DNA of 64,000 bases, taken from Reticulitermes speratus. Lineage: Eukaryota; Arthropoda; Insecta; Blattodea; Rhinotermitidae. Below, piece by piece: positions 51,610 through 63,563 of this stretch (position 1 is its first letter; every line of letters starts with the position of its first letter). The notes below the pieces were generated by a model that did not search any database, was not told the DNA's origin, and saw only the letters and a program-made list of their open reading frames with translations. The position numbers and the translations under genes were made by a program. The DNA is taken from contig JAJKFL010000013.1 in assembly GCA_021186555.1 (NCBI GenBank), forward strand, positions 11,401,243 to 11,465,242, in the 5' to 3' direction.

Positions 51610-52824
51610 CTTCGTGTAAAACACAGCAGAATCTAAACTCCAAAAGCAGGCATTTGTCTATATCTCTTCAGTAAATACATAAGAATTTGAGAGTGTGTAT
51701 TAAGAATCACTCAACATGCTAAGTCTGTAGAGTTAAAATCTATCTTTATTAGTCCTTTATGCTTACGGCTTTCAGAAAGCGGATACTTGCCGAAGGAACA
51801 GCGAAGATAAATCAAATTGTTTTGAACTCATAACGCAACAAGCTACGTAATGTAAGATAAGCAAAAATCCTGGGACGTTTGCTTCCTTTAGTCTAATTTT
51901 ATTGAAAGGAACAAAGATTTATATGTGAACAAAACAAGCCACATCAGCACAACCAAACATCTTCTAACTGAATGTGTTTATACAGCCACATGTAGCCCTA
52001 TACCTTCCAGCTACAGGGAGTGTTGTTTAATTACTATCGACAATACTTCGATAAACTTCATCTGTGCTCGGAAAATAACTGTTAAGTGTTGAATACACAA
52101 GGTGCGAAATGGGAGGACAGCCTTAAATTTATAGATGTTCATTGCCTCAGGTTTATTTGTCTCTAAAGTCATAAGACATATGGAAAGGAGCACTGGACAC
52201 ATACGTCAGCTCCATATCTCCGTACATCATCGATTCGAAACATTTGCACTGTGACAAACATTTAGAAAGATACGCACCAAAATTCTTTCGGAATGTCACG
52301 CAGGTCTTCATGCAAAGCGGTCATATTTAATAATTGTTTATAGGTCTTCAAAATTGTTGTATAGTTCTCCAATATTAGATTTCATCAAAAGCGATTTGCC
52401 CATTCTTGAGTGATCCATGCACACGGACAGAGCATGTGCGATAACAACACTGCAAACTGCTAAGATTATATAGCGCCCGTGATAAACGAATAAATAGTTG
52501 AATGAATACGGAGCATTAGTGGAATGATTATGACGAGTGACAACCGAAGTCCATTGTGTCCACCATATATCCCACACGGACGGACTTGGGATTCAACCAG
52601 AGCCTCGGCGGTGAGAGGCATACGGACAGACGGACGGTGCAATTTGAATAGGCGGTCCGCACAGATGCTTTTTAATAGCCGTGACTACAGCACACACTGG
52701 CAACAATGCGCTAGTAAATTTCAGGTCTTCGAATGTTTTCTATTAGGTCCGCAGTACTAAACTGAAAGACGTCAGTTATATTTTTATACACTACATTTGA
52801 CAAAGTAGATAAAAATTCCTTGAA

Positions 52825-53175
52825 AGTTTCGAAAAGTGGTGCTTGAGAAGGACGGAGAAAATCAGCTGGATCGATCGTATGAAAAACGAAAAAATTTTAC
52901 GAGTCAATGAAGAAAGAATAATTCTGCAAACAACAAAACGAAGGAAGGCTAACTGGATTGGTCACACCTTGAGCAGAAACTGCCTTCTAAAACACGTGAT
53001 TGAAGGAAAGGTAGAATGGCCGGGAAGACGAGAAAGAAGACGTAAACAGCTATTGTATGAAATTAAGAAAACGAGAAGATGCTGGAAATTGAACGAGGAA
53101 GCACTAGATCGCACTTTGTAGAGAACTCGCTTTGGAAGAGGCTACGGGCCTGTCGTAAGACAGACTGCGGAATGA
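52825..53175 (+). mobile_element. second LINE family, 3' coding fragment
   Basis: Encodes WIDRMKNEKILRVNEE, RRKANWIGHTLSRNCLLKHV and IEGKVEWPGRRERRRKQLL, the same family as the 11.7-kb fragment but better preserved. It ends in a GATGAT-type simple tail. A stop separates the frame from the final [17 protein letters not shown] part. Confidence 0.7.
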
Positions 53176-53696
53176 TGGTGATGATGATGATGATAATGAT
53201 GACGACTACAACAACAAAGCTGGACAACAGTACGTTACATAAATAGAATTTACGTCTTTTGACTAGCAGTCAGCCCCGTATCGAAAGAACTACTTCAATT
53301 TCTTCTTTCTCTCGGTATCTTTGGAGGGAAAACAAGGAAATTTCATTTCCGTTTACCGCATCAGATATACACATTTTGTTGGCTACCTGATATAGAAAAA
53401 AAGTCTATTCCAAAATATTAAAACCTCCTTCCAGACTTAAGTATGTAGACGGGTACTTCACATTTTCATGCATTATATTACCTACAGAGAAATCCAATTT
53501 GGCAGTTTCTTTTATATGGAAAAATATTGCTTAAATGTACGGCGCCTCGTCGGCGAGCAGAAGGAGAATAATAATATTTTATGTCGGTACAGGAGCTATA
53601 TGAATTCAGAAGCTGAATTATTAGGCTCCATACGATTCTCGGAATAGCCCATTGAGTGTCTGTGGACACGTCTCAGTCACAGAGTGCCACAAATGG

Positions 53697-53752
53697 GTAC
53701 ACTCACAGTACACTCACAGTACACAGGCTACACTCACAGTACACAGGCTACA
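53697..53752 (+). repeat. short tandem repeat of CACTCACAGTACA words
   Basis: ACACTCACAGTACACAGGCT and shorter versions in three copies, period 12 then 22. Confidence 0.7.
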
Positions 53753-53869
53753 CCTTTATACGTTACTTTCAACGCAAGCACCTTGGCGACCTTTTACCAT
53801 CTCTGATTTATCAAAAAACCCATAAATATTTTAAATTAAATTTGACATAAAGTGTCCACGTACGATGTG

Positions 53870-54150
53870 CTGAGAAAGTTCAGTCACTATACTGCCTAGG
53901 CTACGGGTTGGACGACGGAAGAACTAGGATTCGATTCCCGGCAAGTGTAGAGACTCCCTCTTCTTTCAAGCATCCGGACCGACTCTGAAGCCGTTCCATT
54001 CTCATGTGAGTAACAAGACCTCTTCCCTTGCTAGTAGATGGCCGGGGCTTAAAGCTGACAACTCACCTCTATCCAGTGCGTGGTTAAGAATGTGTGAAGT
54101 TATGCCTCCACTCTCACATAAATGCTGTGATGCTTGATGAAGTACAGGCA
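53870..54150 (+). mobile_element. SINE B variant copy
   Basis: Head-like CAGTCACTATACTGCCTAGG, B box GATTCGATTCCCGG, body CATCCGGACCGACTC. Diverged. Confidence 0.65.
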
Positions 54151-54715
54151 CAATTTTCTGTCCAGATTACATAAGCTACGTACAGTAGACCGCCAAATGG
54201 TGGGTTGTTATAGTTCACTGGTCAGCTCACGTTTTACGATACATAAACTGAAGCCAGGACTTCCACCACTGAGACACAACTGCTGATGTCAGCTCATTCA
54301 AGTCGTCGGTTCCTCAGTCACGTAGCAGGTAATGTAGCGGTAAATTCCCAATATACTCGGTTCCGACCCAGACATTATTGCTGTCTACGTGGTGGACTAG
54401 CTAAATGGTCTCCTGTGTGATTTGCCCTTTCCTTAATGAATTACGCTCCACGGCATGGACATGTACAGGATGTTTCAGAATAGCTTTTTTCTTTCTCAGC
54501 CTTCGGTAACTGTCATGGCGAAGGCCCGAGTTATATACCAGGCCAGTCCATGTGGGAATCGTGGTGGGCAAAGTGGCCCTGAGACAGCTTCTTTTCCCAG
54601 TACTTCTGTTTTCCCCGTCATAATTCCACCAATGCTTCGTAGTAAGTCGCCTATCACAACGACGCTACAAAACATCAGTAATTTACAACGTTGTTAAACA
54701 ACGCCCGTAAGAACA

Positions 54716-54940
54716 CTCAACCTTCGGCACCAGAGGAAGGTAAGTGTTGAGCTTCATGTAGCGGCCGCTCTATTCCGAGGAGGAAGCTTTCGGTAACGTC
54801 GAGATACGAGCCTGAGAGGGCCTCACAGACGCCCTGACGCGGTGGCAAATACAATTGTGCTCCAACCGAAAATTGACTTCCGACTGTCCGGTCTCCAGAC
54901 CACAGTCTGGTCACTGTACTGACGGAGCTATTACGATGTC
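54716..54940 (-). mobile_element. SINE B variant copy, degraded
   Basis: Antisense body (AACCTTCGGCACCAGAGGAA, GTAGCGGCCGCTCTATTCCG) and a head remnant GTCACTGTACTGACGGAGCT. Confidence 0.55.
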
Positions 54941-55777
54941 CTGTGGATTTCTTCAGTACATCGAGGCCAGTGCTCGAACAATCCTTCAAACATGGCCTTA
55001 GCCCTATACTTCCTAATCCTTAAAAATTCGACATTCACGATCACCATGTTGGATGCAACATAACTTTTCAGATCGAAACAGTGCCGTTAAACCTAGATAA
55101 CAAATAACTTCTCAATTTGTATGCCGAAACCACAAAAGTAGTTACAGGCATCGACCACATCCACATCTACCTCCAGCGTCTCCCCTCCTCCAACGTACTT
55201 TCCTATATTCCCGCCACTCCCCCAGCCATTCTGCGCACACATATGTTGGTACTGATAAAACTCGTCACCGACAAGCGCTTTGGGCTGGTTCACACAGCTT
55301 ACTACGTAGGCTCCAGAGGAATATAATAAGTGGAGATTATGATAACCCGAAGGCCAACAGCCACGGGACTTTCTCCCGCGACCTCAGTGTAGCACACAAC
55401 AAAATCTACCGCACGCAATGCGTAGCGGATGTAACCAAGAGCGTCGGATGACTTCATTTAGCACGAGCAGCAGCCGTTATACAAGCTGTGTGACGTGGAG
55501 CTTGTCAGAGTTGCTCATCTGGAAACCCGATATTTCGCAGAAGTAATTGACACGCCGGGATTCTGCGGTTACAAATATACGACTCCATTAAAGCAGCACG
55601 GGGAAGGAACACAAGCCAATGTGGCATTCACTTTGCGATTCAGATATCAAAAGCGTGGCAAAGGAGTAATAGTTTTGTACGTACTTACGAAATGCGTCTT
55701 TTGTGAATTTGTGTTATACAATTCTGCCGTCTTGAAATTCATTTGCAAAGTTAGCCTACACAATTTTGATATAAACT

Positions 55778-56058
55778 AAGTAACATGTTCACACTAGAAC
55801 AGGCCATGAAGGCCCAGAGGGGGAGTAGAGGTACAGCTCTACTCTTTCTTTAACCTCGGCTCTAGATGGGGGTGGGTAATAAAAGTCACTCCCCCGTCGT
55901 TTTACCCCCAGGAAAGAAACCCGGTGCCCATTGTATAGGACGCTGGGTGGGTCCCAGGGCCGGTCTGGATGGGTGCGGAAAATCTCGCCCTCACCATGGG
56001 ATTCGATACCCGGACCGCCCAGCCCGTAGCCAGCCGCTATACCGACTACGCTATCCCG
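55778..56058 (-). mobile_element. SINE B copy with perfect 16-bp target duplication
   Basis: AATTTTGATATAAACT is repeated exactly at 55762-55777 and 56059-56074. Between them is an antisense SINE B with body CTTTAACCTCGGCTCTAGAT and head ending ACTACGCTATCCCG. This is the longest exact duplication in the window and suggests a young copy. Confidence 0.88.
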
Positions 56059-56608
56059 AATTTTGATATAAACTTACGTCATTTTTGAGTACGACAATCT
56101 AAGCGGTTCCACTGTGAAGCTCGTCTTTGGAGAACTTGTGAAACCAACAGGCGAAATTGTAAACTAGCAGGTCGTAACGCTTGTGTTGCTGTTGACAAGG
56201 AGTCGAGAAGTATGCAAATTTGGAAGCCTCCCAGTATGATACTGACGCAACATGGCAGCCAGGTACTTAGCACTACTTCTTTGTACTCTAGGGGCTCCGT
56301 GTTCAAACCCGGAGACCGACTATGACGAAATTTCTCGTGGCGTTCCTCAGGACCTGCAGGCTCGACTACGACAGCTTCCTTCCACATTCCTTACTATTCT
56401 CTAACCATCGTAACATTCGACGCTGTATAGTGTAAAACACTGACAGTTGTTAAATGATCCACAAACAAATAAATACATCTGGGACCGACAGACGTACAAA
56501 GCTCGTTAAACGTGTTCGAAGGATTCCAAAGCAAATCACACAATACTCAGCCCAACAAAATGCGCTGTTATTATTTTCAGATATTCTATATTATAACATC
56601 TGTAAACC

Positions 56609-56652
56609 AATCCAACATGTTTCGATCCTTCATGGGATCATCATCAGGGATT
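56609..56652 (-). ncRNA. hammerhead ribozyme motif, outer left arm of F6
   Basis: Minus strand: stem I AATCC/GGATT, core CTGATGA, stem II GATCC/GGATC, core GAAAC, ACATGTT. The mirror copy at 57567-57613 has CTGATAA, a change at a conserved core G, so only this side looks competent. Confidence 0.72.
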
Positions 56653-56756
56653 CTTATAAAAGTAAATTGCACAAACAGAACTAACAATTTATTAAAAACA
56701 AGACCAACTAGATGCACAATCACTATTAAAAAACTTTAATACTAGTGTTACATTAA

Positions 56757-56798
56757 ACCCGACACGTTTCGGTCAGGTACCTGACCATCTTCAGGGGT
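56757..56798 (-). ncRNA. hammerhead ribozyme motif, inner left arm of F6
   Basis: Minus strand: stem I ACCC/GGGT, core CTGAAGA, a seven-pair stem II GGTCAGG/CCTGACC, core GAAAC, ACGTGTC with a GTC cleavage triplet. It has the longest perfect stem II among the motifs here. Confidence 0.78.
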
Positions 56799-57300
56799 AT
56801 ACTACATTAAAATGCGTAGTCCATATGTTAAACACACGTGAGATGTGAGCCTATAAGGTCTAGTCGTATATAAAGTTTTTCAAAACACAGTTTTAAAGTC
56901 ACTAGAAAATAACTAAAAACTGTTTTAAAAAATAGTCAACACTTGTAATCCCACAATAGTTCCAGCTTATATAGCTTATAACACTGTTATTGTATACTTC
57001 TTAAGTATGTTCACTTATGCGTCAACAAGTGACACCACAAATATAAGTGAAAACTGTGACAATATATGTATACATCTATATTTTAATATCATTCTTAATG
57101 CTACTATATATAACACTACGGACAATAGTGAGTGTGAAGGAGATACATCTTAAAATTGTACAAATAACAGGAAGTGCTTCTAAGAACGCATTTATTCGCG
57201 TAACAAAGTGATAAAAGAAGTCTAGTGGAACATGGCAAAGACTATACTCCTTTACAGAGAACCTATATGTATACGTATTTTATAAACAAGCAGTTATGAC

Positions 57301-57346
57301 ACCCCCTGAGGATGGCTTATCGATAAGCTGAAACACGTGTAGGGGT
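57301..57346 (+). ncRNA. hammerhead ribozyme motif, inner right arm of F6
   Basis: Stem I ACCCC/GGGGT, core CTGAGGA, stem II GCTTAT/ATAAGC, core GAAAC, ACGTGTA. Its surroundings resemble the right arm of F1 rather than the inner left arm of F6. Confidence 0.73.
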
Positions 57347-58254
57347 TTTAAATGTTTTATAGAATATTTTATTATTCTTATATAAATAGTGCATTTAGTT
57401 GGTGTAAAACTGTATTTATATTTAAAAGATGATCAGTTAAACTGCTGGCGATTTCGTACCGGGGATCCAGTAAGAAATCGCCTCAAGTTTAATTAATCAT
57501 CTTTGGTACATTTTATATTTTTTTAACATGTACATATATTCTTAGTTCTTAATCTTACTTTTGTACGAATCCCTGATAATGATACCATGAGGGATCGAAA
57601 CATATTGGATTGGTTTACAGATATTGTAATATAGAATATCTGAAAATAATAACAGCGCATTTTGTTGGGCTGAGTATTGTGTGATTTGAATAACGACAAT
57701 GCACGGTATGAACAATAGAAGATCCCAAAGGAGTACGCATATTTTCATAATTCAGACGAAGATCCATAGATTCTCAAAAGTGACGACTCCCATTCGTCAT
57801 TTGCATTGTAATCCCGAACAAAAGACGCCACTGCGTTCCTTTGTTTCAGAGCAGAGCGGTGATATGATACGGCCACATTCGCGACGGCCTGATCAATGAA
57901 CGCAATCAACGTGTCTGCTCGAGTGTTAAGGCTGCATATGTACTTCTTTTGTGGACATCTGAAAAGTACAGTCTGCAGAGCGGGTTGCTAGTTATTTAGG
58001 CTGGTATCGGAAAGAGGAAAATTAATATGTGGTAACGAACATCACGCTGAAGAGATTCTGAATAAATACGTCGAGTTTTAAAAATCCACAACAAACAACA
58101 TCACAGTCGACGCTTTCATACCCTGTCCTACGGTGGTCCCAGATTAAAATTGCTACCAGGGTAACTCTTATCATAACCGAGATTTTCCATGGTCTTTCTC
58201 AGTCCCTACAGGCAAATTCCAGGCTGTTAGATTAAATTACGCCACAACATAAAA

Positions 58255-58990
58255 TATATTTATTTACAACGCATTGCACTTCCGTTGGTTAAGACGTATC
58301 CTATTACCTCCCCGACATGTTTCGGCTAATAATAACCGCCAGCCTCAGGGAGACTGCTGACGCAAAGGAGCATTTGATGCTAAAACATATCTTCGTCGAC
58401 TGTACTTCGTGATAATTTATAAATTTTTTTTAATGGCTCGACAGCCCCTTGGGGGCCTACGCCGCCTCATGTTTCGAGACTTCACGATCACACTCAGACA
58501 CACCACACTCGGTAGGACTCCTCTGGACGAGTGATCAGCCCATCGCAGAGACCTCTACCTGAAAACACACAACAATCACAAGAGACAGACATCCATGCCC
58601 CCGGTGGGATTCGAACCCACAATCCCAGCAAGCGAACGGCCGTAGACCCACGCCTTAGACCGCGCGGCCACTGGGATCGGATCTTTATAAAATTAAATGA
58701 TAAAATTATCAATATTTGATATTAAACAACTATTAAAATTAGGTCAAAATTGTAAAATTTTGTGTTAGTATTTATTTATATCTATTTGCATCCGAACAGT
58801 CAAAAGCATATATTTGCCTTCGATCCTAGTTCGATCATACATCCGGTATAGTACAAACGATGTATACTTGACGAAAGAACACTCTGTCAACATTCTCCGT
58901 GAGGATGGTTATTACTATTAGCCGAAACATGTCAGAGATGTAATAATATACATGTATACCACCAGATGTGCGATTAGTTCGAAGTACATA
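58255..58990. mobile_element. degraded foldback element F7 interrupted by a SINE
   Basis: Inverted arms CCCGACATGTTTCGGCTAAT (about 58311) and ATTAGCCGAAACATGTC (about 58919) flank a SINE A copy at 58422-58680. Both hammerhead cores are mutated (CTGAGGC on the left, GTGAGGA on the right), so this is an old copy, older than the SINE inside it. Confidence 0.6.
58422..58680 (-). mobile_element. SINE A copy inserted in foldback F7
   Basis: Poly-T 58424-58431, full body and tRNA-like head ending GGCCACTGGGATCGG. TTTATAAA-like sequence occurs on both sides. It separates the two arms of F7. Confidence 0.82.
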
Positions 58991-59963
58991 TATTCGTATG
59001 CAGGCCTATATCTATCGCACGGAAGATGTGAGTATAATATCAAACACACCGTTAAATGTCCTTCCATACCCTAATTCATTATTCGCTATTGCTAAGTAAA
59101 ACACGTATAAATGATGCATACAAATGATTCAACAAGCCCAGTGTCCATCATTATCTCCAAAATAACACAATGCACAATAATTATATTACGTACGTGTGCA
59201 GCATGTAGGCTATCTCGTTATCAGCTGACCCATCAGGTTATTCCAGCACTCTAGCCAAACACTGCTACGGCTACAGACCTATAGGATATATTGTTCAGTT
59301 ACCACACGAAAATCATTTTGCGATTTTAATGGACGACAAAAAAAAACCGTGTCTTTTGGTAACGTCTCTCGAGCAGGCAGGTATAAGCTGAGGGAGGATA
59401 AGTTTGAAAATGAAACTTGTGCCATTTGTTTTACTTATCTGATGCTACGTCATAATTCTTACACCACAGAATTCGCTCGTGTGTGCCGGTCCTCTGGTGG
59501 CAGACGGGAGCAAACAGTTCGAGCCTACTTAAAAGAAGTATTTAGATAAGAGTTAACGTTCCTGTCCAGAATTTAATTCGTCTTATTCAAACAATTTTTT
59601 TTTGCAGGAAAATCAAGGCAAGCCATCATTTGGAAGCCTGAAGCCCGTCTAAAGGTATAAAAATTCAGTTTATACCTCAGAGTAAACACACTGCTGCTTG
59701 CGAGAACTATTTTTGTTTGTTCTGGAGATCACACAGAAGACAGAATTACATCGCGCGGTAAAAGACCAAGTTTTTGTAATGTTAAAGAAGGCCGTATTAA
59801 GGGTAAACGTTGCAGACGTCAGTCCGTTCCTTTAACAGAATACGCCGCATCAGCATTTACTTCTGCTTCGCACTCCGGGGGTACAGAGTTCAATCCCACG
59901 GGGGAATTGAGTACCCAGTGTGACTTACTTAGTGGCTTACGTCTGTTCCTCCAGGCAAATGAC

Positions 59964-60286
59964 GCCATAGTATCTTAAATTAAGCCAAGACCACTTGTCG
60001 TCATAGTACCTTAAATTAAGCCAAGACCACTTGTCGTCATAATACCTTAAATTACGCCAAGACCACTTGCCGTCACGGTACCTTAAATTAAGCCAAGACC
60101 ACTTGCCGTCATGGTACCTTAAATAAGCCATGACCACTTGCCGTCATGCTACCTTAAATTAAGCCATGACCACTTGCCGTCATGGTACGTTAAATTAAGC
60201 CAAGACCACTTACCGTGATGGTACCTTACTTTAAGCCAAGATCACTGGCCGTCATAGTATTGTAAATTAAGCCACGGCCACTTCCT
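59964..60286 (+). repeat. 36-bp minisatellite, about nine units
   Basis: Unit GTCATAGTACCTTAAATTAA plus GCCAAGACCACTTGCC, in-frame period of 36 with a small deletion in one unit. The minus-strand repeat peptide is a by-product. Confidence 0.88.
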
Positions 60287-61884
60287 TTCCCATTATTTAA
60301 AATTAATTATGTCCTAATAACACGATTCAAATAATTCACAAATGAATAAATACGCAAATTAAATGTGAACCTCTTTAGCTACTCTAAACAAACCCCGCAA
60401 TTTAAGAAGTGTTTTACCCAAAAGCAGATTTATTTTTATCAGTTCCACCTGAAACCGAATAATTTAATCAATCTCGCACTTGTAATAAGATATGCATCTA
60501 GAAATCTAGAAACCTCTAGATTGTTTAATTACAGTTATAAGTTTTGACTTTGCTCTTCAAGTGTTTCATTACAGGTGAAGCAGAAGATTCAAATCTTCTG
60601 GGATGTTATGCCGCGAGCGTGTCATCCCCGAAGACTTGCACATTCATCAACACCGCCATGAGCACTTCAATCTCGTATAGATTACGTACCACAATATTAC
60701 GCTCTGGTAGCACTGGGACACAACACATTGGACACATATCGAAGGCTCCAAATTCGTCCACACAAAACGCAATACAGCTCAGAGCTCTTCGCCTAACGGG
60801 CCCGACACGAACGCGTGTGAACGTGTGAACAGAAAAAGCTATTGCAGATTTTAAATTCAAATTAACATCGAAATCGCGAGCATTTAACATGTGAGATATA
60901 ATCATGCACAACTATATGACAATTTATGTTAGCAACATTTTCTTAGAGAAAAAAAAAAATAGCCGTAATTCGCCAATATAATGAGACTATGGGGAGAAAA
61001 TAAGAAACTTATGATCGTAAAGAAATGTGACCTTGCTAGAAGACTCAGACACTACTGCTGCTATACGAAGACCACGCAAATTAGTCTCATGAATAGTGGC
61101 AATAATGGGGTTCGAGGTTTCTTACCCTCTGCTTCCGTGTTTGTTATTTATTTAACCACACCGTAAGTATTTGAGGTTCTCAGGCACACAATGGCTGGAT
61201 AACAGAAAATAACGAACCGACAGCATGTACAAAGAAGCGGCCATGATTTAATTTACAGCAGTGTACTACTGAGAAAGAACATGAAGGCCTATGTCAACCG
61301 GTCGAAAGAGATTGTTAATAAAGAATGTGGTCGAGGACTGTGGAGGAAGAAAATCCATGTGACTTCATACTGTGGCTTTACAGTAAACAGGTAAACAATA
61401 TAACGCCCGCTATAACGTGTGGGCCGGCAGCGGTCCGTGAACCACTAGTTGACACAAAACGTAAAATTAACCTACAGGATTTGATGCTGAATGTTTTATT
61501 GGACTAAACGTAAATAAATGTCATTACGGTAACTGAAGCTGCGAGCTGTGTTAAGAAAACAAGACAGGCAATGTAAGTACAACGTAACACTGAGGCGCGT
61601 TCGCATAACCATTGTAACCGTGGACAAGCAATAAGTATTAAATATTCTGATTGGGTGTCTCGATTCTTGCCTCAGTTATCCGGCATGCAAATCGAATCTT
61701 CTCTGTGCCGTATTATATTGTCATCTGTGGCCTGTCTGTTTCTACCATATTTTTCCACATCATCTCACAACGGCATGATTTTCGAAAAAAATTATTATAT
61801 AAAATTGTATGCTTTAATTTTCTCTACAACTTTTGTCTGAAACATTTCTCATTCTAAGAAGAATTCAGCGAAATATTATCACAA

Positions 61885-62105
61885 ATGTACATAGGTCTTC
61901 ATGTAAAGTACCGTTATTCTTGTCAGATTTTAATCAAACTTAAATTTCTCGACAGATTTGCGAAAAATTCTCAAATATCAAATTTAATGAAAATCCGTTC
62001 AGTGGAAGCAGAGTTGTTCCATGCGGACAGACAGACGGACAGATAGATTTTACGAAGCTAATAGTCGCTTTTCGCAATTATACGAACGCGCCTAAAAAGC
62101 AAATT
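61885..62105 (+). repeat. interspersed repeat shared with 17.0 kb
   Basis: ATAGGTCTTCATGTAAAGTA, AGAGTTGTTCCATGCGGACA, TTTTACGAAGCTAATAGTCG, ACGAACGCGCCTAAAAAGC. It is followed at once by a SINE B fragment. Confidence 0.6.
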
Positions 62106-62119
62106 TAGTCATACTGCAG

Positions 62120-62290
62120 ACGCGTGACGCACCCAGCCTCCCATTAAATCGGTACCGGGGTTCTTTTCAGGGGGTAAAGCGACAGGGGGCCGTGATAGTG
62201 GCCACTCACCTCCATCCAGCGCCGAGGTTAAGAATGAGTGGCGCTGTACCTCCCTCTCCCTGTATGCCTTCATGGCGTGGACAACGAGAA
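62120..62290 (+). mobile_element. SINE B fragment, 3' part
   Basis: CACCCAGCCTCCCATTAAAT through GCCTTCATGGCGTGGAC. The tRNA-like head is missing. It directly follows a different repeat. Confidence 0.6.
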
Positions 62291-63299
62291 TTTTATCTAT
62301 TTACCAGACGCGACGTGTACTTCACTGCCGATGGAATGAAAATTAGTAGAAGAGCTGACAGTTGACACTCTTATTCTGTGTAATAAATTGGTGCTTACTT
62401 ACCAGAATAAACGGTGTCACGTCCCAAAATACCGTAATCTCGATATTAAGAGACGCTCACGTGCTTAACGAAATATGGGAATTAATTTTAACTAATCTAC
62501 ATCGATATACTCAATGTATGTAATCGAGTGTCTGCAGGAGGCGGCGGCAATAGCCTATATGCATAATACTAGTCGATTTATTTGGTGCCAGGATAGCAGG
62601 TAGTTGAACGGTCTTGCACACCACTTATATGCAAGGCCGATTAAGCAGCACAGAACAATTATAGTGGTCGATAAGCGTGGAAAGAGCAGGGGACGGCTTA
62701 AATATCAAGAAATGTGTAGAGGGGTTTGAATGATAACACTAGATTAATCTGGGATGAAAACTACTTAACGGATTCTATTAAGCCAGTTCCAGAACACTAG
62801 TGTGAAGAAGTTTTAATCACCAAACCAAAATCTGACAGAAATACTCCATATTTTATCGCACTAAAAAGAAAAAACGACTACGGATAGACAAGTACATAAA
62901 CGAATTTAATAGAACATTTGGAAATGCAGACTGAACGGTACACATGTGTGTCATTCTTGCCTATGATGATTATATTAATCCTTTAAAGACTAGTGATTAG
63001 TATATATACCACTAGGTTTTACACTAAAATATTTCATGTTGTTCACACAGTGTATTTATGTGTTCTGTTTGATTGTCACGAAAAATAACCATTATTTCCC
63101 TATGAGGATTAACAGACTGGTCTTTGGAAAATGGAAGCAAACCGTGTCATCTGTGACGTAAGAACTGTATCTGTATATAATGTTGATTAATTTTAATTTG
63201 CAAAGCGTTAATTGATTGTGTACAAATACATAATCGGGATTCCTTTAAGCGCTTGTTAGGAGCCTGGTTTAGAAATTTACAAGAGCAAAAGAATGTAAG

Positions 63300-63563
63300 C
63301 CGATCCCAGTGGCCACGCGATCTGAGGCGTAGGTCTGCGGCCGTTCGCTTACTGGGATTATAGGTTCGAATCCCGCCGGGGGCATGGATGTCTTTCTCTG
63401 GTGAGTGTTGTGTGTTGTCAGGTAGACGTCTCTGCGACGGGCTGATCCCTCGTCCAGAGGAGTCTTATCGAGTGTGGTGTGTCTAAAGTGTGTGATCGCG
63501 AAGCCTCGAACAACGAGGCGGCCTAGGCCCCCAAGGGGCTTGTCGAGCCATTGAAAAAAAAGT
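63300..63563 (+). mobile_element. SINE A copy, full length
   Basis: Starts CCGATCCCAGTGGCC, B box GGTTCGAATCCC, body, ends in an A run. Slightly diverged A box. Confidence 0.83.

Larger units (their letters stand above)
56532..57720. mobile_element. foldback element F6 with 32-nt tail, containing an inner hammerhead pair
   Basis: The outer left arm (from 56532, CAAATCACACAATACTCAG) pairs with the outer right arm ending at 57688 over about 140 bp. A 32-nt tail at 57689-57720 carries CAATGCACGGTATGAACAAT. The flanks GATTCCAAAG (56522-56531) and GATCCCAAAG (57721-57730) form a 10-bp target duplication with one difference. Inside lie two further hammerhead arms (56757 and 57301); the inner right side resembles the F1 right arm in sequence, so this is a nested or composite structure. 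Confidence 0.72.

Noticed and set aside
55495..55779. 94-aa + strand open frame
   Set aside because: No recognisable motif, and it runs into the target duplication of a SINE; likely chance.
59937..60137. Minus-strand frame with a repeated Tyr/Trp-rich peptide
   Set aside because: It is the translation of the 36-bp minisatellite and not a gene.
60606..60911. Cysteine-containing minus-strand frame considered as an upstream agrin exon
   Set aside because: Cysteine spacing does not fit Kazal, EGF or NtA modules, and no phase 1 splice sites frame it.
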